From NCBI GenBank assembly GCA_002707645.1, contig PANN01000014.1, forward strand, positions 67,338 through 131,337: DNA of 64,000 bases. Direction: 5' to 3'. A program made the position numbers and the translations under genes. Below the pieces are notes generated by a model. That model ran no database searches. It worked only from the letters and a program-made list of their open reading frames with translations, and was not told where the DNA came from. This document shows positions 1 to 9,266 of the stretch, one piece after another. The stretch is from Fidelibacterota bacterium (GTDB taxonomy: Bacteria > Fidelibacterota > Marinisomatia > SCGC-AAA003-L08 > D37C17). Position 1 is the stretch's first letter. Each line of letters opens with the position of its first letter.

Positions 1-2
1 AT

Positions 3-1073
3 AATATTGTATTTGGATTATTTTATTCAAACTTGAAAGAATATGATGATCGAAGTGGATATTTTTTTAATGGAGACTATGATTATATGACATCCAGATT
101 CAATATTGATAATAGCGCAGTTTATGCTAAGTATATGAAAGACTTAAATAACAGCATATCAATTGATTTATCTCTAAGGTTAGATAAATATAATACAACA
201 AATGATCTATATTATTTAGCAAGCTATTATGGAAACTCTGGTAATGATGTTCTATCAATTGATGATAGTAATATTGGTTGGGATTTTTTAATAACTAATA
301 AATTATCAAAAAATAATATGCTAACATTTAGTATTTCAAAAGGGTTTAAAACTGCTGGTATCAATCAGTCCCCTAATTTTTCAAATGAAAGATACTACAA
401 AACTGAAGATTGTTTAAACACAGAAATTGGTTATTTATATAAAGATGATAGAATATCTTTTAGAAGTTCACTGTTCTACATGAATAGAAATAATCCCCAA
501 CTAAGATTATTTATTCAAAGGGATATATCAAAACCAACTTATTTTGATTACGCAACTTTCAATGGCTCAGAATCTTATAATTATGGTATTGATGCTAACC
601 TTAATGTTAAAAATAAATCTAATGAAACATTTATCAGTTTAAGCTTACTAAAAAGCAATTTAGGAGTTTTCTATTTCGATGAATCAGGTGATGGAAATGA
701 AACTCAATTTGGCAATAGAGCAGGTGCACATTCCCCAGAGACAAGTATATCAATAGGCAATAAATTTATTATTTCAGACAAATTAAATTTTAATATTGAT
801 GCAAATTACTTAAGTAGTTTTTATTTTGATGAACAAAATTCTCATAAATCAAAAAATAGAACATTATTTAATTCAAGTTTAGCTTATGAAAATAAAATAT
901 ATTCATTTTCATTTTGGATTAAAAATTTATTAGATATCTCTTATGCTACTAGAGGATTTAGTTTTGTTCTTGAACCTGAGACCACTGAGGGATTTACTGG
1001 AGATAAAAAAAATTATAAATCTTTTGGCCCTCGCAGAACAATTGGCCTTACTATAGAATTTTTATTAAAATGA
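3..1073 (+). CDS. TonB-dependent receptor, C-terminal beta-barrel (5' truncated by window edge)
   Basis: Frame is open to the window edge (NIVFGLFYSNLKEYDDRSG...). Barrel-like alternating strands, 'SKGFKTAGINQSPN' and a C-terminal 'RTIGLTIEFLLK' typical of TonB receptors. Confidence 0.8.
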   Translation, partial: NIVFGLFYSNLKEYDDRSGYFFNGDYDYMTSRFNIDNSAVYAKYMKDLNNSISIDLSLRLDKYNTTNDLYYLASYYGNSGNDVLSIDDSNIGWDFLITNKLSKNNMLTFSISKGFKTAGINQSPNFSNERYYKTEDCLNTEIGYLYKDDRISFRSSLFYMNRNNPQLRLFIQRDISKPTYFDYATFNGSESYNYGIDANLNVKNKSNETFISLSLLKSNLGVFYFDESGDGNETQFGNRAGAHSPETSISIGNKFIISDKLNFNIDANYLSSFYFDEQNSHKSKNRTLFNSSLAYENKIYSFSFWIKNLLDISYATRGFSFVLEPETTEGFTGDKKNYKSFGPRRTIGLTIEFLLK

Positions 1074-2365
1074 TTATAATATATCTATTTATAATTCTCC
1101 TATTTGGATTAATAAAAAATAATTACAATAGTGATGAAGATTTTATATTCTCATCAAGAAAACTGACTCTTCCTGCATTTGTTGCAACCTTTGTAACGAC
1201 CTGGTATGGTGGCATTCTTGAAGTTGGAAGATTTACGTTTGAAAATGGTATTATTACATGGATAATTTTTGGATTTTTTTACTATATAGCAGCGATACTA
1301 TTATTAGTATTTATTGCACCCAAAATTCATAAAAACAATATCAATACAATACCAGGATATTTTCATAGAAATTTTGGATATATACCTGGAGTAATATCTT
1401 CGATAATAATTTTACTATTATCTTCTCCAGCGCCATACTTAATGATATTTGCTTCTATCTTTAACCATGTATATGATATTAATTATATTTATTCAATCTT
1501 CATTGGACTTTTCTTTTCTGTTTCTTATATAATGCTTGGCGGATTTAAGTCAATTATAAGAACAGATAAAATTCAATTTATTCTGATGTATACAGGCTTT
1601 ATCATTATACTAATAAAACTCTATATCAATTTTGGAGGAATATCATTTTTATCGAACAATGCTCCAGATGGACATTTAGAATTTTCCAATAAACTCCCAA
1701 TAGGTTATCTTATATCATGGTTATTTATATCCATGATAACTTTTATCGATCCAAATATTTTCCATAGAGTTTACTCTGCTAAAAATCAAAAAATATTATC
1801 AAAAGGCATTCTATTTTCAATCGTATTTTGGATAATATTTGATTTTTTAACAATATCTACGGGTTTATATGCATCTGCTATTATAAAATCAAGCGATATT
1901 ACATCTTCCCCATACCTTATTCTATCTGATATGATTTTATCTCCTTATTTGCAGGTATTTTTTATTATTTCACTACTTTCAATTGTTATGTCAACCATTG
2001 ATAGCTTTACATTTACATCAGCTATTACGATTGGAAATGAAATTAAAAATAAGAAATCAATGAAGTTTAATACAAAGATAGGGCTATTGATTACGTCAAT
2101 AATAGCTATAGTTATTTGCATATCATTTAATAAAGTTATTGATATATGGTATATTTTTGGTTCTATAGGAGCATCATCACTACTAATACCTTTAATAAAG
2201 ATTATTTTTAATACTGATTATAAGATTAATTATCCAACGATGACATTAATAATGCCCGCAGCTATAGCATCTATATGGATTTATTTAGGGTATCCGTATA
2301 ATGTTGATCCTATATTTCCGGGAATGCTTAGTAGCTTCATTTTAACAAACCATTTCACAAACTAA
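1070..2365 (+). CDS. Sodium:solute symporter family (SSS) transporter
   Basis: Polytopic membrane protein with SSS-like N-terminus (SRKLTLPAFVATFVTTWYGGILEVGRFTFENG). ATGA overlap with the upstream TonB receptor. Confidence 0.75.
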   Translation: MIIIYLFIILLFGLIKNNYNSDEDFIFSSRKLTLPAFVATFVTTWYGGILEVGRFTFENGIITWIIFGFFYYIAAILLLVFIAPKIHKNNINTIPGYFHRNFGYIPGVISSIIILLLSSPAPYLMIFASIFNHVYDINYIYSIFIGLFFSVSYIMLGGFKSIIRTDKIQFILMYTGFIIILIKLYINFGGISFLSNNAPDGHLEFSNKLPIGYLISWLFISMITFIDPNIFHRVYSAKNQKILSKGILFSIVFWIIFDFLTISTGLYASAIIKSSDITSSPYLILSDMILSPYLQVFFIISLLSIVMSTIDSFTFTSAITIGNEIKNKKSMKFNTKIGLLITSIIAIVICISFNKVIDIWYIFGSIGASSLLIPLIKIIFNTDYKINYPTMTLIMPAAIASIWIYLGYPYNVDPIFPGMLSSFILTNHFTN

Positions 2366-2384
2366 CCTATGTATGATAGGATAC

Positions 2385-3380
2385 TTATCTACCATTCTTA
2401 TCTTTGGTAAATAATACGCTCATAATTTTTGATATCTCATCAGAGCTCTTACTATCTATTGAAGATTTGTACTCCAAAGTATCAACATTACCATCGAGTT
2501 CTTTTATAAATTTACCATTTTTTATATTACTAAGAATGTTCTTTAATTTTCTTTCATATTCATCGTCAATTAGATAATTACCAGATTTAAGCCCACCATA
2601 ACGCGCAGTATCGCTTATTGCACTATAAAGATAATCAAAACCCTTTTCATGGAACAAATCAACAATCATTTTAATCTCATAATAACATACAAACCATGCA
2701 ACAATAGGCGAATATCCATCTTCAAGTAATACTTTAAGTGTTTTCTCTATCATAACAGGAAGTCCGCCAGTTAGCAATGCTTGTTCTCCGAATAAATCCG
2801 TTTCCGTCTCTTCTTTAAATGTTGATAAAAATGAACATGTCTTTGCAGATCCTATAGCTTTACTATATGCTTTTGCAGTATCTAATGCATTACCAGAAAA
2901 ATTTTGCTCAATAGCAAGCAATGCAGGAACTCCCTTGCCTTTTTTATACTCATCTCTTACCATTTGCCCACCTCCACTTGGTGCGACCATTATAACATCA
3001 ACATTTTTTGGAGGCTGAATTAGATTGTATACTATATTATATCCATGAGAAAAAAGAATTGTATCATTCTCATTTAGATGACTTTTAATTTTTGAATTAA
3101 ACACTACAGGGATTGATGCATCTGATACTAAAATACATATTAAATCCGCCCAAAATGATACGCTTTCAATAGAATCATATACGATATTACTCTCTAATGA
3201 TTCTTTTTCTATTGAATCAATACTTCGGACTCCTACTTTTATAGACAGTCCAGAATCTCTTAAATTTAATGCTTGAGCTCTGCCTTGATTACCATATCCG
3301 ATAATACCTATTTTTTTATTTTTAATTATATTTAAAGAAATATCCTTATCAAAAAAAATTGGATTGTTTTTCTTTGTCAT
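2385..3380 (-). CDS. Divergent ketol-acid reductoisomerase homolog
   Basis: IlvC-type Rossmann motif (KKIGIIGYGNQGRAQALNLRDSG), 'LFSHGYNI', 'FKEETETDLFGEQALLTGG', 'EIKMIVDL', 'SDTARYG'. Two canonical catalytic positions are substituted (see findings). Confidence 0.85.
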   Translation of the reverse strand: MTKKNNPIFFDKDISLNIIKNKKIGIIGYGNQGRAQALNLRDSGLSIKVGVRSIDSIEKESLESNIVYDSIESVSFWADLICILVSDASIPVVFNSKIKSHLNENDTILFSHGYNIVYNLIQPPKNVDVIMVAPSGGGQMVRDEYKKGKGVPALLAIEQNFSGNALDTAKAYSKAIGSAKTCSFLSTFKEETETDLFGEQALLTGGLPVMIEKTLKVLLEDGYSPIVAWFVCYYEIKMIVDLFHEKGFDYLYSAISDTARYGGLKSGNYLIDDEYERKLKNILSNIKNGKFIKELDGNVDTLEYKSSIDSKSSDEISKIMSVLFTKDKNGR

Positions 3381-3670
3381 TAAAGTTTAATCTTTTGTTT
3401 GTCTTTATCTTTATTCTGGCGAAACAGGATCATTGTTCTACCTATACAACCAGCTATTTCACATTTTAAATTATCTACAACCAATGATTTTCTTTCATCT
3501 GTAATTTTTCCTTCGTGAAATTTGATTTTAATAAGCTCATTAGTATTTAATGATTCATCAATTGAATTTAATACTCCCTTATTAACTTCATTCTTACCAA
3601 TTAAAATTTGAGGCTTTATGTAATGAGCTTTTGCTCTTAAAGATTTTCTCTGATTAGATGTTAATTTCAT
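3380..3670 (-). CDS. yhbY: YhbY/CRM-domain RNA-binding protein
   Basis: LTSNQRKSLRAKAHYIKPQILIGKNEVNKGVLNSIDESLNTNELIKIKF matches the CRM/YhbY pattern. Confidence 0.85.
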   Translation of the reverse strand: MKLTSNQRKSLRAKAHYIKPQILIGKNEVNKGVLNSIDESLNTNELIKIKFHEGKITDERKSLVVDNLKCEIAGCIGRTMILFRQNKDKDKQKIKL

Positions 3671-3671
3671 A

Positions 3672-5789
3672 TTAATTCTCTATAATTATATTAAGTAAAT
3701 TTACTATATCTTGAACAGTTATTAACTGATCATTATTAAAATCTATAATTTCAAACTGATCATCTGATGGTGTATACTCTCCAAGTATTATATTAACAAC
3801 AATAACGACATCAACAACATTAACACTACCATCAAAATTAACATCTCCAAATTGTGCTTCAATATTAATAATTTCTAGTTTAAAATCATCTAATGCAGCT
3901 TCTACTAGAGAACCCCCAGAACCAACATCACCATCATTTAAAAGATCTGATGCTATGTATCTAAATTGAACTGCATCTGATAAATCAATATAATTAGACA
4001 AAACAAAACGTCTTTCATGCCATTTATTCATAGAAATAGAAGTATATTCTAGATCAACCCAATTTACACCTCCATCTGATGACGCTTGTACATTCCAGAT
4101 ATCATTTCCAGGATTATTTCCAAAATCATTGGTATACCATCTCCAATAGGATAAAAGGACATGAGGATACTGCTCTAAATTATATATATCTGAGTATAAA
4201 ATAGTTTCTCCACCATCAATATCACCATTACCTGGTTGATCAACATCATAATTACCAGTAACAAAACATTTATCACCATTTTCAGAGTAATCTTCATTTG
4301 TTTGTACAATAAAATCAAGATTAGCAAATCCACCTTGAAGTGATGTACCAAATGGAATTCCCTGCTCCCACTCACCTTCAGTGGCTGTAGATTCAACAGT
4401 CCAGTTATTTTCCCCTTCAAAATCCTGAAATACAATATCAATTAAATCTCCATAAATAAAGGATATACTTTCTTCGATTTGAGGATAATTAGAGCTTTGA
4501 CCAATGCTATTTGTTGCAGTGATATAATAATAAACAATCACATTAGATTGATCAAATGTCATAATTGCTTCGTATCTATTATCATTAACAATGTTCATAT
4601 TTGCATCATCCCAATTAATGTTATCCAAGCTATAATGCAATATTACATCTTCAATGCTTCCATCAAAACTATCAACATATGCTATAAATGGAACGTAAGG
4701 ACTATCATCTAATGATATATCTTGCACATCTTCATGAATAATACTAATTCCTCCAACAGATAATACAAACAAACCAAGCTCTCTATCGCTAGATATTATA
4801 TTACCGCTTGGTAGATAAGGATATACACCCCAATTACTAACATAAAGACCTTCAATATCACTAAAATCATAATAAGCGATCTCTTCTAATTCATAAGGAT
4901 TAGAAACATCTACAATTCTAGTTCCATCAGCGTAATAAGATATATAGAGATTATTTGTACCTGGTTTAATATACAAATTATGAGCGCTATGCTCTTCACC
5001 TTGAGGGGTTTGATATTCATCAATAAGATTTATATTATTATAATCAGAAATATCCCAAGCCTTGATATGACCACCTAGATTTTCATCTCCTGTAAATAAA
5101 TAATTCTCATCTTCTGATATTGCAACATCATGTGTGCTTATGCCATCTGTTCCAGTAAAGTGAGATATTATAGTTGTTGGATTTGATCTATCAGAGACAT
5201 CTATTATTCTAAAGTACCCTACATAAATTGAAGCACAATATAACTTATCATTGTACACCTCTATATCATGACAATATCCAGCTTGCGAACTTGTTTCATT
5301 TTCTAAATTCCAAGTTCCAACTAGATTTGGATTAGCAGGATCTTCTAAATCATAAATCCATATATCATTCTCATCTGCTCCAACAACATACAGATAACCA
5401 TCTGAATCAATATAAATATTATGGGATGTTAAAAAATCAAATACAGTATTTACCAAAACAGGCTGGTCAGGATTATCAACACTGACTATTTTGACACCAT
5501 CCTCTGCTTCCGTGCCTATATACACATGTCTATCCCAATACTTTAAGTCTCTCCAGGTACTACTTGAGCCTTCAATAATTTCAATTTGAAAAGGATTATA
5601 AGGATCGGTTATATCTACAATTGCAGCCCCACTTTGCAATCCAATAACAGCAAACTCTCTTTCATCTTGATAAAAACCAGTTATATCATTACAAGTTTGA
5701 TTAAAAGATAGATTTGAAAGTAACTGCATATTGTAGCCATCGCTAAAACAATATGAAATAAAAATAACTATAAATAATGATTTCTTCAT
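3672..5789 (-). CDS. Secreted choice-of-anchor B (LVIVD-repeat) protein with C-terminal dockerin-type repeats
   Basis: Signal peptide; repeated 'IVDITDPYNP', 'IVSVDNPDQP', 'IIDVSDRSNP', 'IVDVSNPYEL'; C-terminal paired Ca-binding repeats GDVNFDGSVNVVD...DFNNDQLITVQD. Confidence 0.8.
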   Translation of the reverse strand: MKKSLFIVIFISYCFSDGYNMQLLSNLSFNQTCNDITGFYQDEREFAVIGLQSGAAIVDITDPYNPFQIEIIEGSSSTWRDLKYWDRHVYIGTEAEDGVKIVSVDNPDQPVLVNTVFDFLTSHNIYIDSDGYLYVVGADENDIWIYDLEDPANPNLVGTWNLENETSSQAGYCHDIEVYNDKLYCASIYVGYFRIIDVSDRSNPTTIISHFTGTDGISTHDVAISEDENYLFTGDENLGGHIKAWDISDYNNINLIDEYQTPQGEEHSAHNLYIKPGTNNLYISYYADGTRIVDVSNPYELEEIAYYDFSDIEGLYVSNWGVYPYLPSGNIISSDRELGLFVLSVGGISIIHEDVQDISLDDSPYVPFIAYVDSFDGSIEDVILHYSLDNINWDDANMNIVNDNRYEAIMTFDQSNVIVYYYITATNSIGQSSNYPQIEESISFIYGDLIDIVFQDFEGENNWTVESTATEGEWEQGIPFGTSLQGGFANLDFIVQTNEDYSENGDKCFVTGNYDVDQPGNGDIDGGETILYSDIYNLEQYPHVLLSYWRWYTNDFGNNPGNDIWNVQASSDGGVNWVDLEYTSISMNKWHERRFVLSNYIDLSDAVQFRYIASDLLNDGDVGSGGSLVEAALDDFKLEIINIEAQFGDVNFDGSVNVVDVVIVVNIILGEYTPSDDQFEIIDFNNDQLITVQDIVNLLNIIIEN

Positions 5790-5925
5790 TTCTCTAAGTA
5801 TAATTTATAAAAGAATCTATCCTATTTTCATGTGAAAATCTGTAACAAGTTTAAATAAATGTGATATTAATCAAAAAAATATCATTTATTAATACTTAAA
5901 ATACAAATGTAAGTATAGAATACTT

Positions 5926-6010
5926 GTTTTATATCTTACCAATAAAGTCTCAAATTGGCCTTGATGACAAAGAATAAACCCCCGATATTTTATTGGGGGT
6001 TTGTTTTTTT
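5926..6010 (+). ncRNA. Candidate small RNA or leader RNA ending in an intrinsic terminator
   Basis: CCAAT-N10-ATTGG hairpin (5939-5958) followed by the terminator hairpin with U-tract. No plus-strand ORF lies upstream. 5' end is a guess. Confidence 0.3.
5976..6010 (+). terminator. Rho-independent terminator (orphan; divergent intergenic region)
   Basis: AAACCCCC GATATTTTATT GGGGGTTT followed by GTTTTTTT. Confidence 0.85.
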
Positions 6011-6092
6011 AGTACTTTTTAAAAATACCCTACTAATAAAAGCTAAATATCATTAATTTATTATATAATTTTTAAACTTTATTGGAGATATA

Positions 6093-7028
6093 ATGCACAG
6101 AAAAAAAATATCCTTAATTGGTGGTGGTCAAATCGGTGGTAACCTAGCCTTATTAGCTGCTCAAAAAGAACTTGGTGATATCGTTATCTATGATATTCCA
6201 AATGCTGAGGGCATGATTAAAGGCAAAGCTCTTGATATTTCACAATTAACTCCAATGGATGGATATGATGCTAATATCAAAGGAAGTTCTAACCCTGAAG
6301 ATATTAAAGATTCTGATGTTATTATTATTACTGCTGGAATTCCTAGAAAACCTGGGATGAACAGAGAAGATTTACTGGATATAAATATTAAAATTATTAC
6401 AGATGTTGCAAATAATGTTAAAAAATATGCTCCAAACGCATTTGTTATTGTTTTATCAAATCCTCTCGATGCTATTGTTTATTCATTTTATAAAGTATCG
6501 GGATTTTCTAAAAATAAAGTTATAGGTATGGCTGGTGTGTTAGATAGCACAAGATTTAAAACATTTTTAGCAATGGAATTAGGCTATTCAACACAAGATG
6601 TTAATTGTATGGTTTTAGGCGGCCATGGTGATACAATGGTACCAATTACTAGACTTGCAACAATTGGAGGTATACCAGCTGAAGAAGTTATATCTAAAGA
6701 TAAATTAGACGCTATTGTTGAAAGAACACGCTTTGGTGGCGGTGAACTAGTTAAATTGTTTGGTAATGGTTCGGCTTATTATGCTCCTGCTGCATCTGCT
6801 ATTGAGATGGCTGAGTCATACCTTAAAGATAAAAAACGTGTCCTGCCATGTGCAGCATTATGTGAAGGAGAGTTTGATGTAGATGGATATTTTATTGGTG
6901 TGCCAACTGTCATTGGTTCAAATGGTATTGAAAAAATATTAGAATTTAAATTACTTGATAGTGAAAAAAAGGAATTAGAAAATACATTAAATGCTGTTAA
7001 ACAAACTGTTAAAGAAACAGGTTTATAA
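6093..7028 (+). CDS. mdh: Malate dehydrogenase
   Basis: GGGQIGGNLALLAAQ, ITAGIPRKPGMNREDLL, MAGVLDSTRF, LGGHGDTMVP. Confidence 0.93.
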   Translation: MHRKKISLIGGGQIGGNLALLAAQKELGDIVIYDIPNAEGMIKGKALDISQLTPMDGYDANIKGSSNPEDIKDSDVIIITAGIPRKPGMNREDLLDINIKIITDVANNVKKYAPNAFVIVLSNPLDAIVYSFYKVSGFSKNKVIGMAGVLDSTRFKTFLAMELGYSTQDVNCMVLGGHGDTMVPITRLATIGGIPAEEVISKDKLDAIVERTRFGGGELVKLFGNGSAYYAPAASAIEMAESYLKDKKRVLPCAALCEGEFDVDGYFIGVPTVIGSNGIEKILEFKLLDSEKKELENTLNAVKQTVKETGL

Positions 7029-7037
7029 GGAGAAATA

Positions 7038-8456
7038 ATGAGTTTTTTAGATCAAATAAATGAGTTTTTTGGAATTTTTGTTGGATATTTAGCTCCCGTA
7101 TTATTTTATTCTATTAATGGTTTTCCTTTAATAGTTATCGTTTTATTGACAGGTGGAATTGTATTTACATTATATTTCAGATTTATAAATATAAGGGGTT
7201 TTAGCCATTCAATAGATATTATCAAGGGTAAGTATGACAATCCAGATGATACTGGACAAATAAGTCATTTTCAAGCTCTCACATCAGCTTTATCAGCAAC
7301 CATAGGACTTGGTAATATAGCAGGTGTTGCTGTTGCAGTATCACTTGGTGGTCCTGGAGCAGTATTTTGGATGGTCTTTATCGCCTTTTTTAGCATGTCA
7401 GCAAAATTTGTTTCTTGTACATTAGGACAATTATACAGACAAGTAAATGATGATGGTTCTGTAAGTGGTGGACCAATGTACTACTTAGATAAAGGTTTAA
7501 AAGAAAAAGGATTTGGTACGCTAGGTAAAATTCTTGGTGGAATGTATGCTATCTTTATTATTGGTGGCGCATTTGGCGGTGGAAATATGTTTCAAGCAAA
7601 CCAATCCTACGAACTATTTGGAAAGCTAATTGGACTACCAAATTATTTATATGGTATACTATTAGCCATTCTTGTTGGAACAGTAATTGTTGGTGGTATT
7701 AAAAGGATTGGTCAAACAACTGAAAAAATTGTTCCACTGATGGTAGTATTATATGTTGGAGCATCTTTATTTGTTATTATAACAAACATAGATAAGCTTC
7801 CAGGTGTACTTTCTTCAATACTTAGTCAAGCCTTTTCACCTGACGCTGCTTATGGTGGATTTATTGGTGCTCTTGTAACTGGTATTAAACGTGCTGTTTT
7901 TAGTAATGAGGGCGGTGTTGGTTCTGCTTCAATTGCCCATTCTGCAGCTAAGACTGATGAGCCTGTTCGTGAAGGTATTGTTGCTATGATTGGTCCATTT
8001 ATAGATACCATAGTAGTATGCTTCATGACAGCTTCAGTTATATTAATTACCGCAGATATAAACCCTCTTTACCAAGTTGGTGGAGGCATTAATGGAGCTG
8101 AACTAACCTCTGCAGCATTTGGAAGTGTTATTTCGTGGTTCCCTTACATCTTATCAATAGTTGTATTTCTATTTTCATTTAGCACAATGATATCATGGTA
8201 CTATTATGGAGATAAAGGCTGGAAATACTTATTTGGATCATCAACTATTAAAATATACCAAGCAATGTATCTTGGTTGTGTTGTACTTGGCGCTGTTGCT
8301 TCACTTGGCAATGTAATTGATTTCTCAGATATGATGATATTATCATGTGGTTTTCCAAATATTATAGGATGCATGTTCCTATTACCTCTTTTAAGCACTA
8401 AGCTTGAAGAGTATTGGCTGCGCTATAAATCTGGTCAATTTAAAACATACAAATAA
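7038..8456 (+). CDS. Sodium:alanine/glycine symporter (AGCS family)
   Basis: 'FQALTSALSATIGLGNIAGVAVAVSLGGPGAVFWM' and 'GIKRAVFSNEGGVGSASIAHSAAKTDEPVREG' are AGCS signatures. Confidence 0.92.
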   Translation: MSFLDQINEFFGIFVGYLAPVLFYSINGFPLIVIVLLTGGIVFTLYFRFINIRGFSHSIDIIKGKYDNPDDTGQISHFQALTSALSATIGLGNIAGVAVAVSLGGPGAVFWMVFIAFFSMSAKFVSCTLGQLYRQVNDDGSVSGGPMYYLDKGLKEKGFGTLGKILGGMYAIFIIGGAFGGGNMFQANQSYELFGKLIGLPNYLYGILLAILVGTVIVGGIKRIGQTTEKIVPLMVVLYVGASLFVIITNIDKLPGVLSSILSQAFSPDAAYGGFIGALVTGIKRAVFSNEGGVGSASIAHSAAKTDEPVREGIVAMIGPFIDTIVVCFMTASVILITADINPLYQVGGGINGAELTSAAFGSVISWFPYILSIVVFLFSFSTMISWYYYGDKGWKYLFGSSTIKIYQAMYLGCVVLGAVASLGNVIDFSDMMILSCGFPNIIGCMFLLPLLSTKLEEYWLRYKSGQFKTYK

Positions 8457-9266
8457 TTGAAAAATCCATCAGAATTTTTAACCTTTGCTATAGTTATAGC
8501 TAAGGAAGCAGGTAAGATTCAAATGGAATATTTTGGTAAAATTACCGCTTTTAAAAAAAAATCCACGAATATTGATTTGGTTACCAATGCAGATATAGAA
8601 TCTGAAAAATATATAATAAATCAAATTACTAGAAAATATCCAAATCATTCAATACTAGCAGAAGAGTCTGGGGATACTTTTAATGAAAGTGAATATCTGT
8701 GGGTTATTGATCCACTTGATGGAACTACTAATTTTACACACAATCTCCCTATATTTTCTGTATCTATTGGATTAGTTAAGAAAAAGATAGGAACAGTTTG
8801 CGCAGTAGTATTTAATCCCTCTGCAGATAAATGCTTTTATGCTGAATATAAAAAGGGATCATTTTTAAATAATAAGCCTATCAAATGCACATCAAATAAT
8901 ACTTTAAGTGATTCTCTTTTAGTTACAGGCTTTCCATATTTACATGATATAAAATATGATTTATCATTTGAAATTTTTAAGGAATTTTACGATAAAACAA
9001 GAGGACTAAGAAGACTTGGCTCAGCTTCTTTAGACTTATGTTTTGTAGCAATGGGAAGATTTGACGGATATTATGAATTTGGATTAAAACCCTGGGATAT
9101 ATGCGCGGGCTCATTAATTGCCACTGAAGCAGGTGCTAAAGTCACAGATTGGGATAATTCTAAACTCCCTTTTGATGGATCTAGAATTATTGCAACAAAT
9201 GGATATATTCACAGTAAAATGACAGATATTTTAAGTAAAGAGAAGTATAAAAAAATTTTTAAATAG
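8457..9266 (+). CDS. suhB: Inositol monophosphatase family protein (TTG start)
   Basis: 'ADIESEKYIINQI', 'ILAEESG', 'WVIDPLDGTTNFTHNLPIFSVSIGL', 'KPWDICAGSLIATEAGA'. Confidence 0.9.
   Translation: MKNPSEFLTFAIVIAKEAGKIQMEYFGKITAFKKKSTNIDLVTNADIESEKYIINQITRKYPNHSILAEESGDTFNESEYLWVIDPLDGTTNFTHNLPIFSVSIGLVKKKIGTVCAVVFNPSADKCFYAEYKKGSFLNNKPIKCTSNNTLSDSLLVTGFPYLHDIKYDLSFEIFKEFYDKTRGLRRLGSASLDLCFVAMGRFDGYYEFGLKPWDICAGSLIATEAGAKVTDWDNSKLPFDGSRIIATNGYIHSKMTDILSKEKYKKIFK

Noticed and set aside
2366-2384. Small hairpin CCTAT-GTATG-ATAGG between convergent genes
   Set aside because: Only a 5-bp stem and no U-tract on either strand; too weak to call a terminator.
4175-4441. 88-aa minus ORF and other antisense/alternate-frame ORFs in the track (e.g. 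4479-4712, 8204-8398, 11159-11350, 11587-11892, 15393-15617, 15672-15989, 16092-16373, 48075-48275, 55948-56337, 58384-58578, 60179-60400)
   Set aside because: They lie wholly inside strongly supported genes, have no recognisable motifs and reflect low-GC shadow reading frames.
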